Source of the DNA: Bacillota bacterium
GTDB taxonomy: Bacteria > Bacillota_A > Clostridia > DSM-8532
Assembly: GCA_023424865.1 (NCBI GenBank)
Contig: JAFADM010000156.1
Span: 1 to 14,034, forward strand
DNA length: 14,034 nt
Direction of reading: 5' to 3'
Made by a program: the position numbers and the translations under genes. Shown piece by piece: positions 5,728 through 12,589 of this stretch. The notes under the pieces are model-generated. The model made no database searches, was not told the DNA's origin, and saw only the letters and a list, made by a program, of their open reading frames with translations. The stretch's first letter is position 1. Every line of letters begins with the position of its first letter.

Positions 5728-8244
5728 ATGAAAAACAACAACGGCGCTATTATAAAGCGTCTCACCCTGAGCAGCCTCAAAGCCAACAAGAAGCGCAACC
5801 TCTTTATTATCCTGGCTATTGCTCTGACAACCTTCCTCCTGGGTTCGGTTTTCAGTATTGGCATGAGCCTTGTGGAATCCCAGAAAATGCAGGATATACG
5901 CCTCGCGGGTACCCTGGCCCACGGAGCGGTGGGACACCCTTCGGCTTCTCAGATGGAAAAGCTTGCGGGGCTGGATTATGTAGATATTATCGGAACCAAT
6001 AACAATGTGGCTTATGTTAAGTCTACTATACCGGAACTGAAAAGCATAAGCCTTGCGCTTCATTACTTTGACAAAACAGAATGGGAAAAATTGCATGCCC
6101 CTGCCTATACGGACATTACAGGCGACTATCCTCAAAAAGAAAATGAAATAATGATCTCCCTTGGGGTTCTGAATAAAATGGGGATTACCAATCCGACTCT
6201 CGGGATGAAAATTCCCCTCACCTATTATACGGATACGGAGAACAGTGAAAGGCTTATAGAGCAGGAGTTTATATTAAGCGGCTGGTACAAAAGCTATGAT
6301 CTTGTTCAATCTATGAACAGAGCCGCCACTCTTTTTGTTTCAAAAGCCCTTTCTGATAAATACGGAAAGACCGTTGAAAAGGACGGTTCCGCCACGCTGC
6401 TTTTCGTTGACGCTGCCCGGGTTATGGAATACCTTGAGCGGCTCAAAGGGGATTTAAGCTTAGGGGAGGATCAGCCTGTTGTGGCAAACAGTCTCTTTTC
6501 CATGGACGAAGCTTCAACGGCAGCAGGCATATCTGCCATAGCCGCTATTGTCGCATTCCTTATTCTTACAGGTTATCTTTTGATTTACAATGTTTTGTTT
6601 ATTTCCGTTTCACGGGATGTGCGCTTTTACGGACTTCTTAAAACACTGGGAACCACGGCAAAGCAAATTAAGCACTTGGTATTTGGGCAGATAGTACGGC
6701 TGTGTCTCATTGGTATTCCCCTGGGAGCCATTCTGGCCCTGGTGATTTCATTGCTTGTTGTTCCGTTCTCCATTAATCAATTAGGAGCTGCTTCAACAGG
6801 GGCAGTGGTCTCCTTTTCGCCGCTTATTTATGCGGGGGCCGCTTTTTTCGCTTTGGTTACAGCTCTCCTGGGCGCTTTCAAGCCGGCTAAAAAGGCTGGA
6901 GAAATATCCCCGGTGGAAGCGCAGAAGTTTACGGGGCTTCAGCCTAAACCAGACCGAAGCTATAAGCCCTCTGGCGGAAAAATTTCTGTCATGGCCATGC
7001 GTAATCTGTTTCGTGACAAAAAGCGAAGCTTTGTGGTGCTGCTCAGTCTTTTCCTTGGAATAACAACCTTTCTAACCGTTACCACACTGGTTTCAGGTAT
7101 GGCTATGGACCATTATGTGGAAGCCATGCATGAAAGTGATTTTGCACTTCGAAATCGGGTTTACATGGACGTAGAAGGTTCCAAACAAAAATTTGATTCC
7201 GCTTTTATGAAGAAGCTGGAAACCTTACCCGGACTGGAACACATAGGCTTTATGACTTGGTGCAGGATGCGCCTGGACTATACACCGGAGGCCTTTGGCC
7301 AATATATTGCGGATTTAGAGGCTCAGAAGCTAATTGATCATTTGTCCGAGGAGGAGATTGCTGAAGGCTTTCGCGGGCTTGTTGTCGGTGTTGACAGGCC
7401 AGCGCTTGCAGAAATAAATAAAACTCTGAATAAACCCCTTGACCTGGATGCCTTTGAACGGGGGGAGTTTGGGCTTATAGCCACCGACGATGAAGCGTTG
7501 TTTTCGTCGGTTCGGGAGTTGTCACTCACGCCGTTGTATTGGAGTGAAGCCCGTTGGCAGGAAAACAGCGGGAGTGAAAAGCTAAGCCTTCCTCTGGGCG
7601 GCTTCGTTCCTGCTTTTTTTAAAGATATTGGCTCCACGCTGGCACCTACCTTGTTTGTTTCCAATGCTGTCATAAACAGACTCTACGATGAACCGCTGAT
7701 AACGGAAGTAACTATTGATGTCGCGGACGGTTACGAGCAGGAAGTGCTCAGCATCTTGAAGCAGCTAAGCGGTAATGATCCGGACATTGTCCGGACTTCA
7801 AAAATTGAAGCCTTACAGGAATTAAACAGTGCCAAAATGGTATTATTTATACTGGGAGGCGGTATAGCCCTTATTATTGCGCTGATTGGCATTCTGAATT
7901 TTGTAAATATCATGTCCGTCGGTATTCTGGTAAGAAGGCATGAGCTTACAACTCTGGAATCGATTGGCATGAGCCGGAAGCAGGTAAGAAGGCTCTTAGT
8001 GGGTGAAGGGCTTGGCTATGCTGTGCTGACGCTCTTCTTCGTTATTACAGCAGGAAGCCTGATAGACTTTGGGGTGTTTGCGCTGTTCCGGCAGCAGATA
8101 ACCTATGCCGTGTTTTCCTATCCCGTTATCCCAATGCTCCTTGTGAGCCTGGCCATTTTAGCCATTTGTGTTATAACGCCTGAAATAACTTACCGTTCCA
8201 TTAACCGAGCCACAATCGCGCAGCGGCTAAGGGAGGCGGAGTGA
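5728..8244 (+). CDS. FtsX-type ABC transporter permease with duplicated FtsX module
   Basis: The 838-residue protein has two similar halves, each with one membrane helix, a large extracytoplasmic domain and three more helices. Approximate positions: TM1 24-46, domain 50-265, TM2 268-292, TM3 318-345, TM4 365-388; then TM5 437-460, domain 461-700, TM6 703-733, TM7 762-790, TM8 800-820. Each half ends in an FtsX/MacB-like cytoplasmic return (for example ALLGAFKPAKKAGEISPVEA). This eight-helix duplicated plan differs from the ten-helix BceB permeases of peptide-sensing modules, although the neighbouring two-component genes resemble those modules. Substrate could be an antimicrobial peptide, lipoprotein or lipid; none can be read out. 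Its ATG directly follows the ATPase stop, with GGGGAGGGG just upstream. Confidence 0.92.
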   Translation: MKNNNGAIIKRLTLSSLKANKKRNLFIILAIALTTFLLGSVFSIGMSLVESQKMQDIRLAGTLAHGAVGHPSASQMEKLAGLDYVDIIGTNNNVAYVKSTIPELKSISLALHYFDKTEWEKLHAPAYTDITGDYPQKENEIMISLGVLNKMGITNPTLGMKIPLTYYTDTENSERLIEQEFILSGWYKSYDLVQSMNRAATLFVSKALSDKYGKTVEKDGSATLLFVDAARVMEYLERLKGDLSLGEDQPVVANSLFSMDEASTAAGISAIAAIVAFLILTGYLLIYNVLFISVSRDVRFYGLLKTLGTTAKQIKHLVFGQIVRLCLIGIPLGAILALVISLLVVPFSINQLGAASTGAVVSFSPLIYAGAAFFALVTALLGAFKPAKKAGEISPVEAQKFTGLQPKPDRSYKPSGGKISVMAMRNLFRDKKRSFVVLLSLFLGITTFLTVTTLVSGMAMDHYVEAMHESDFALRNRVYMDVEGSKQKFDSAFMKKLETLPGLEHIGFMTWCRMRLDYTPEAFGQYIADLEAQKLIDHLSEEEIAEGFRGLVVGVDRPALAEINKTLNKPLDLDAFERGEFGLIATDDEALFSSVRELSLTPLYWSEARWQENSGSEKLSLPLGGFVPAFFKDIGSTLAPTLFVSNAVINRLYDEPLITEVTIDVADGYEQEVLSILKQLSGNDPDIVRTSKIEALQELNSAKMVLFILGGGIALIIALIGILNFVNIMSVGILVRRHELTTLESIGMSRKQVRRLLVGEGLGYAVLTLFFVITAGSLIDFGVFALFRQQITYAVFSYPVIPMLLVSLAILAICVITPEITYRSINRATIAQRLREAE

Positions 8245-8257
8245 GGAGAGACCTGCA

Positions 8258-8710
8258 ATGACCGATGCGAGAAAGCGGTTGGACGCGATAAAGCAAAAGC
8301 TCAGGAAGCTTAAGCAGCTTGAGCTTAAGCTCCGCTTTAGCGGTGTAAAGGACGCCTCGGGAAGGCTTATTTGGGACAGTTTCTTTCATTTGCAGGGAGT
8401 AAGCCGTGGAAAAGCAAAATATTCCCTGGATGACCTTGCTGCCATGACCCATGAAGAATACAAGGCTGTTGTTGACGAATATTTTGCGTTTGTTTATTTT
8501 GAGCTATACAAGGAAAAAGGTATCCTGTGCCCCCAAAACGGTTATGACCCGGCCATTCTTACCCGGCTGGGTCTAACCGTCTTTGCGGATGAACAGGATA
8601 TTAAGAAAAGGTTTCGTGAGCTTGCCAAAAAGTATCATCCCGACACGGGCGGTGATGGGGCAAGCTTTATTAAGCTAATGGAGGATTATAAAAGGTTAAC
8701 AGGGTATTGA
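8258..8710 (+). CDS. Small protein with C-terminal J domain
   Basis: The 150-residue protein ends in a J-domain: about residues 103-150, with helix II (EQDIKKRFRELAKKY), the H127-P128-D129 tripeptide that stimulates DnaK ATPase, and helix III (FIKLMEDYKRL). Helix I appears reduced. The N-terminal half begins with a lysine/leucine-rich amphipathic helix (about 5-30) and a middle part (about 35-95) I do not recognise. There is no G/F-rich or zinc region, so it is a type III J protein, not a general DnaJ. It starts 13 bp after the permease stop with GAGGAG well placed, so it should be co-transcribed with the transporter. A DnaK-recruiting partner for the transporter or kinase is inference. Confidence 0.85.
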   Translation: MTDARKRLDAIKQKLRKLKQLELKLRFSGVKDASGRLIWDSFFHLQGVSRGKAKYSLDDLAAMTHEEYKAVVDEYFAFVYFELYKEKGILCPQNGYDPAILTRLGLTVFADEQDIKKRFRELAKKYHPDTGGDGASFIKLMEDYKRLTGY

Positions 8711-8734
8711 ACTGTCCTAAAGGTGTCATTCCTT

Positions 8735-11389
8735 TTACATCCATTCACCGTAACGGCGTACATAAAGCTTTTTGACAAGCTGCACACAAATAAGGTAGCC
8801 TGCCAGAATGGCTGCAAGCCAGGGTGCAAAGGATAGGGGGAGCTGCCGCATATCCAGGCCCACAGCCAGGTCTGAAAAGCCTGTAAGGAGAGTGACTGCG
8901 GCGACGGTAAAGGTGGAAAAAAACAGGGGAAGGGAAGGCTTGCTTTTAATAAACGGGAGCTTTGCCGTGCGGATCATGTGTATGACAAGCACCTGGGAAA
9001 CCGTACCAAAGACGAACCAGCCGCCCTGGAACAAGGGCGACATTTCCGGACGGTTTGCACCAATGGCCCACCACATGATGGCAAAGCACAGGATATCGAA
9101 AACGGAGCTCAAGGGCCCCATAAAGGCCATGAAGGATTTTATGGAAGCCATGTCCCATTTGCGGGGTTTTAGGATATATTCCTTATCCACACTGTCAAAG
9201 GGAATACCCATTTGAGAAAAATCGCATAAAAGGTTCTGGGTCAGTATCTGTACCGGAAGCATGGGCAAAAAAGGCAGAAAGAGGCTTGCCGCAACAACGG
9301 AGATCATGTTTCCAAAATTGCCGCTGGCGGCCATTTTGATGTACTTAATAATGTTTCCAAAGGTACGGCGGCCTTCGATGACGCCCTCCTCCAGTACCAT
9401 CAAATCCTTTTTCAATAAAACGATATCCGCTGTTTCCTTGGCTATGTCCACCGCACTGTCCACGGAAATGCCCACGTCCGCCTGGCGAAGGGGAGGGGCA
9501 TCGTTGATGCCGTCGCCCATGTAGCCCACCGTATGGCCTTGTGACTGAAAGGCTTTCACAACCCGCTCTTTTTGAGACGGAGACAGCTTGGCAAATAAAT
9601 CACAGGTGCTTGCCGCCTTTTGCAAAGCTCCATCATCCATGCCCTCCACGTCCCGGCCGGTGATAACCCGGGAGGTGTTAACGCCTACTTTCCCGCAGAC
9701 CTTTATGGCGACGCCTTCACTGTCCCCCGTTAGGACGACGGTGCGCACCCCATGCTCACGAAGCGCCAGTATGGCGGCTTTGGCGCTTTCCTTCGGCGGA
9801 TCCAGAAAACCAATAAACCCGATAAGAACCATATCCCTTTCATCCGCCACACTGAAGGCTCCGCTTCCGGGAACCTCGTTTTTTTGGGCCACGGCAATCA
9901 TGCGAAGCCCTTCGGCATTGTGCTTTTCGTAAACGGCAGCGGCAATGCGGCGGGTTTCTTCATCCATAGGAAGGATGTCTCCTCCAAGCTCTACATAGGA
10001 GGAGATGGCCATGATTTCTTCCACCGCACCCTTTGTAATAAGCTGCCTTTTTCCGTTTGTATCCGACAGCACCACGCTCATGCGCCTGCGTGTAAAATCA
10101 AAGGGAATTTCGTCAATACGGCTGTAGCTGTCCAGTAGCGTTTCCAGGCCGTTCTGGGATGCCCGGCTGATGACGGCCAGGTCGATTAAATTCTTAAGGC
10201 CCGTCTGAAAGAAGCTGTTAAGGTAGGCATGGCGCAGGATGCGGGCATCATCCTCACCGTGGAGGTTCATGTATTTTTCAAGAATAATTTTGTCCTCTGT
10301 CAGGGTTCCTGTTTTATCGGTGCACAGCACATCCATTTCACCGAAGGTTTGTATGGCTCCAAGGGTGCGGACGATAACCCTGTGCCTGGACATGGATACC
10401 GCGCCTTTTGCAAGGGTGGAGGTCATGATGACGGGCAGCATCTCGGGAGTCAGTCCAACGGCTATGCTGATGGCAAAAAGCAGCGCGCCGGGCCAGTCAC
10501 TTTTTGCAAGGCCGTTAATTAAAAAAACAACGGGAAGCATCACCAGCATCATTTGAACCAGAAGCCGGCTGACCGAATCCACACCCCGTTCAAAGCTGGT
10601 TTTAGCCCTGTCCCCCGACAGGGATTTGGCCATGGAACCCAGATAGGTGCTGTTCCCCGTTGTCAGTACCACGGCAGTGGCGCTTCCGCTTACGATATTG
10701 GTGCCCATAAAGCCGATATTGTTTAGCCCTGTGAGCTCATCCTCCGCATGGTTGGGCTTGTCGCTGAATTTCTCAACAGGATTGGACTCGCCTGTCAGTG
10801 CGGCCTGGGCAATAAACGTATCCTTTGTGGACAGAAAACGCACATCTGCGGGCAGCATGTCGCCTGCGGAAAGACTGACCACGTCTCCGGGCACTACCTG
10901 GTCCATTGGTACGGCAATCCTGTTTCCGTCCCGCCAGACATCGGCTTTATTGGAAATCATTTTGGAAAGCTTTTCAGCGGCTGCGTTGGAGCGCTGGCTC
11001 TGGACAAAGGCTACCAGGCTGGATACAAGGACTAATGAAAAGATAATGGAAACCGTAAGGTAATCCGGCCTGGACGAGGCAACCACATCGGTAAAAAAGG
11101 TTATGACGGCAATGAGAATCAAAATGAGATTAAAGGGATTGACTACCGCCTCTCTTAGCCTGTGGAGCAGGGTGTTTTTGTTGCCTGTGGTAATGATGTT
11201 AGGGCCTGATTCTTCAAGCCGGTTTTCCACTTCTTCTTCCGATAAGCCGCTTTCCGAAGTGGAGAGGTTTTTCAAAAGAGCTTTTTCGTCCTGGAAGGCG
11301 TAGGCGCGAAGCCTGGATTCCGTATCGCTTTTGCTTTTCTCAGTTTTCTTTCCGATCCGATTTTTCCTCATGAAAATCACTGGAATCAT
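8735..11389 (-). CDS. mgtA: Mg2+-transporting P-type ATPase, MgtA type
   Basis: The 884-residue P-type ATPase has actuator loop LTGES, membrane-4 motif VGLTPEMLPVI (glutamate-containing, typical of the Mg2+ importers MgtA/MgtB), phosphorylation site D358 in DKTGTLTED, nucleotide-domain ITKGAVEE and hinge MGDGINDAPPLRQADVGISV (about 624-643). It has a ten-helix layout and the usual 880-910 residue length. It should import Mg2+ at low external concentration. The first ATG (11389) touches the AAAGGA ribosome site with no spacer. GTG at 11380, codon 4, is 9 bp away and is a better start; the difference is only three residues. A long leader with terminator lies upstream, and the gene converges on the J-domain gene with only 24 bp between stops. 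Confidence 0.95.
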   Translation of the reverse strand: MIPVIFMRKNRIGKKTEKSKSDTESRLRAYAFQDEKALLKNLSTSESGLSEEEVENRLEESGPNIITTGNKNTLLHRLREAVVNPFNLILILIAVITFFTDVVASSRPDYLTVSIIFSLVLVSSLVAFVQSQRSNAAAEKLSKMISNKADVWRDGNRIAVPMDQVVPGDVVSLSAGDMLPADVRFLSTKDTFIAQAALTGESNPVEKFSDKPNHAEDELTGLNNIGFMGTNIVSGSATAVVLTTGNSTYLGSMAKSLSGDRAKTSFERGVDSVSRLLVQMMLVMLPVVFLINGLAKSDWPGALLFAISIAVGLTPEMLPVIMTSTLAKGAVSMSRHRVIVRTLGAIQTFGEMDVLCTDKTGTLTEDKIILEKYMNLHGEDDARILRHAYLNSFFQTGLKNLIDLAVISRASQNGLETLLDSYSRIDEIPFDFTRRRMSVVLSDTNGKRQLITKGAVEEIMAISSYVELGGDILPMDEETRRIAAAVYEKHNAEGLRMIAVAQKNEVPGSGAFSVADERDMVLIGFIGFLDPPKESAKAAILALREHGVRTVVLTGDSEGVAIKVCGKVGVNTSRVITGRDVEGMDDGALQKAASTCDLFAKLSPSQKERVVKAFQSQGHTVGYMGDGINDAPPLRQADVGISVDSAVDIAKETADIVLLKKDLMVLEEGVIEGRRTFGNIIKYIKMAASGNFGNMISVVAASLFLPFLPMLPVQILTQNLLCDFSQMGIPFDSVDKEYILKPRKWDMASIKSFMAFMGPLSSVFDILCFAIMWWAIGANRPEMSPLFQGGWFVFGTVSQVLVIHMIRTAKLPFIKSKPSLPLFFSTFTVAAVTLLTGFSDLAVGLDMRQLPLSFAPWLAAILAGYLICVQLVKKLYVRRYGEWM

Positions 11390-11433
11390 TCCTTTCTTTT
11401 TTAGGATTCCCCAGTGAAAACATAAATAGCAAC

Positions 11434-11458
11434 AAAAAAAGCCGTCCCTTTGGACGGC
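11434..11458 (-). terminator. Intrinsic terminator/attenuator 45 nt before mgtA
   Basis: Read on the minus strand, GCCGTCC (11458-11452), loop AAAG and GGACGGC (11447-11441) form a perfect 7-bp GC-rich stem followed by seven T (11440-11434). It lies between the promoter and the gene it would shut off, so it must be conditional. No other gene ends here on this strand except the 37-codon leader ORF. Confidence 0.88.
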
Positions 11459-11482
11459 GGTAAAAACGGTGAGGCCAGGCCA

Positions 11483-11596
11483 TCAGCAAATAAGCGCGAT
11501 GAACAGCCATCCGTGTGGCACACCGACAAAGGGGCTTATGTTTCCAGTCTGGGGGTTGAAGCCACACATGGGACTTCGGGGGTTGCCGTCCATCAT
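11483..11596 (-). CDS. Putative 37-residue leader peptide upstream of mgtA
   Basis: The ORF starts at ATG-ATG (11596) with AAGGAAG six to seven bases upstream and ends at TGA (11485-11483), 25 nt before the terminator stem. The peptide has five prolines (6, 9, 15, 22, 27) in an NP/SP/VP-rich body and a hydrophobic C-terminus (WLFIALIC). An in-frame ATG at 11671 is excluded because it lies in the -35 element of the promoter. In Salmonella, short proline-containing ORFs (mgtL, mgtP, corL) in leaders of Mg2+ transporter genes couple translation to transcription. A similar role is inference. The reading frame could instead be incidental to a structured RNA. Confidence 0.55.
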   Translation of the reverse strand: MMDGNPRSPMCGFNPQTGNISPFVGVPHGWLFIALIC

Positions 11597-11642
11597 AACA
11601 CTTCCTTCATAGCGATTTTGACAGAAAAATCCTGTCGGGCTA

Positions 11643-11671
11643 ATTATATAATTAAAAAAGGATGAAGTCAA
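11643..11671 (-). promoter_or_regulatory. Strong sigma-A-type promoter for the mgtA leader
   Basis: On the minus strand TTGACT (11671-11666) is followed after exactly 17 bp by TATAAT (11648-11643), a near-consensus promoter. It predicts transcription starting around 11636, about 245 nt before the mgtA start. Confidence 0.85.
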
Positions 11672-11756
11672 ATTAAGACATTTGGTTTACATTTTTTCCA
11701 TATAAAATAATTGCTTAGTATGAGAAAATAGTCAGGAAGCGGCTTGAAACGAAAAT

Positions 11757-11821
11757 GCAACGGCCAGGTGCGCTGTTGCTGGGTCTGTTTGGTAGAAAGC
11801 AACCAATGCTTTCGCTATACT
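11757..11821 (+). promoter_or_regulatory. Inverted repeats and -10 element upstream of the XRE regulator
   Basis: GAAAGC (11795-11800) and GCTTTC (11808-11813) are perfect arms 7 bp apart, directly before a -10-like TATACT (11816-11821) that would start transcription about 22 nt before the XRE start codon. A second hairpin, GCAACGG/CTGTTGC (11757-11763 with 11773-11779, one G-U), lies further upstream. The -35 region is poor (TTTGGT at 11788 is too far away). The GAAAGC repeat is a candidate autoregulatory operator. The remaining part of the gap between the mgtA promoter and the XRE gene shows no gene. Confidence 0.4.
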
Positions 11822-11849
11822 GAAGGGACTTTAATAAGGAGGCCATAGC

Positions 11850-12494
11850 ATGACATTGGGGCAAAAAATACAAAAACTCAGAAAAGAAAGAAATATATCC
11901 CAGGAGGAGCTTGCCGCTGTTTTAAACGTATCACGGCAGGCTCTGTCAAAATGGGAATGTGAAACATCCATTCCTGAAATAGATAAGATTATCCTGCTCA
12001 GTGAGTATTTTCAGGTTACCACGGATTACCTTCTAAAGGAGGGAGCGGCCGCCGCACCTCCTGCCGCTGAGGAGAAGCCAAAGGAAAAAGGAAATCCCTT
12101 TTTTCCCGTTATTCTTTCCACAGCGCTTATTGCCGCGGGCTTAATGATTGCATATGCAAGAGCAAATGACGGCACCATATACATTTACTGGTCCTTCTCA
12201 TCGGCTTTATGGGGATTTATCATCCAGCTTATCGGTGTTGCTGTTTTTGAGGCACTCTCCCTCAGCAAGAACAATACTTTGAAAAACCACTTGCTGTTTT
12301 GGGGTATTAACGTTTGGCTGTTAACACCCATGCCTGTGCTTTTCCTGACAGGCTTTTTGTATCGAAGGGGCTTAAGCGGGAATTACTATACCCAAATTTT
12401 AATTAATATGGGGCTGTACCTGCTTTTTAACGGCTTAGTCTCTTTGCTTCTTTTTGTTTGGTCTCGCAAAAGTAAGAGAAGTATGGTAAACTGA
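11850..12494 (+). CDS. XRE-family regulator with C-terminal membrane domain
   Basis: The 214-residue protein begins with a Cro/C1-type helix-turn-helix (about 6-62): SQEELAAVLNVSRQALSKWE followed by IPEIDKIILLSEYFQVTTDYLL, the form typical of short regulators in Firmicutes. An alanine/proline/lysine-rich linker (about 64-82) leads to four hydrophobic segments (about 84-102, 113-135, 147-168, 183-206), so the DNA-binding domain would be tethered to the membrane. AAGGAGG ends 8 bp before the ATG. Targets are unknown; candidates are its own promoter and the flanking mgtA and his leaders. Only 35 bp separate its stop from the his leader peptide, with no terminator between, so its transcript may run into the his leader. 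No ligand domain is recognised. Confidence 0.85.
   Translation: MTLGQKIQKLRKERNISQEELAAVLNVSRQALSKWECETSIPEIDKIILLSEYFQVTTDYLLKEGAAAAPPAAEEKPKEKGNPFFPVILSTALIAAGLMIAYARANDGTIYIYWSFSSALWGFIIQLIGVAVFEALSLSKNNTLKNHLLFWGINVWLLTPMPVLFLTGFLYRRGLSGNYYTQILINMGLYLLFNGLVSLLLFVWSRKSKRSMVN
12482..12492 (+). promoter_or_regulatory. Possible extended -10 promoter for the his leader
   Basis: TGGTAAACT (12484-12492) has a TG-N extension and a -10-like TAAACT, overlapping the end of the XRE gene and about 38 bp before the leader ATG. No good -35 element is seen. It is listed because the attenuator needs a transcript starting before 12530. Confidence 0.25.
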
Positions 12495-12529
12495 TTTCAA
12501 CTTTTAAAAGGGAAAGGATTTATTCATTT

Positions 12530-12589
12530 ATGTTCCTATTCTCATATTCTATTCATCATCATCATGACTTGAGCGATTTCGTCCTGTGA
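12530..12589 (+). CDS. hisL: his operon leader peptide with four consecutive histidine codons
   Basis: A 19-codon ORF (ATG 12530, TGA 12587-12589) encodes MFLFSYSI, then four CAT histidine codons in a row (12554-12565), then DLSDFVL. GGGAAAGGA lies upstream, ending 11 bp before the ATG, slightly long spacing. It precedes a HisZ/HisRS-like gene and sits directly before an attenuator. A run of codons for the amino acid made by the operon is the signature of ribosome-stalling attenuation. The stop codon overlaps the first CCTGTGAT pairing segment, which ties translation of this peptide to RNA folding. hisL is used by analogy with enteric bacteria; the sequence is not homologous. Confidence 0.88.
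   Translation: MFLFSYSIHHHHDLSDFVL

Larger units (their letters stand above)
11434..11636 (-). ncRNA. mgtA leader RNA with short ORF and transcription attenuator
   Basis: The transcript from the promoter at 11643-11671 would begin near 11636 and run about 245 nt before mgtA. It starts with a 7-bp hairpin (GACAGGA...TTCTGTC, about 11634-11618), holds a 37-codon ORF, has a long-range perfect pairing GTGTGGC (11567-11561) with GCCACAC (11519-11513), and ends in an intrinsic terminator. TGGACGGC at 11592-11585, the second to fourth codons of the ORF, is complementary to the terminator's left arm plus the first loop base (11458-11451) over 8 bp and could act as antiterminator. I looked for the M-box Mg2+ riboswitch core and did not find it. 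Regulation by leader translation, by a metabolite or by both remains open. Confidence 0.7.

Noticed and set aside
5059..6135. 358-codon open frame on the minus strand
   Set aside because: It lies opposite the ABC ATPase and permease, whose motifs are unambiguous, and it shows no recognisable domain.
8307..8331. Inverted repeat AGCTTAAGC/GCTTAAGCT, each arm containing a palindrome
   Set aside because: It falls in codons for a repetitive Lys/Leu helix of the J-domain protein and is explained by that coding pattern.
8719..8735. AAAGG/CCTTT hairpin in the 24-bp gap between the converging J-domain and mgtA genes
   Set aside because: Only five weak base pairs, and the right arm touches the mgtA stop codon; too little to call a bidirectional terminator.
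8808..11063. Several plus-strand open frames opposite mgtA
   Set aside because: Antisense shadows of a strongly supported P-type ATPase gene; no ribosome sites or domains.
11390..11640. M-box (ykoK) Mg2+ riboswitch before mgtA
   Set aside because: A GGTGAGGC string occurs, but only on the opposite strand and without the rest of the conserved core; the mgtA-sense strand shows no M-box core.
11483..11671. Longer 62-codon version of the mgtA leader ORF starting at 11671
   Set aside because: Its start codon overlaps the -35 element of the mgtA promoter, so it would not be on the transcript.
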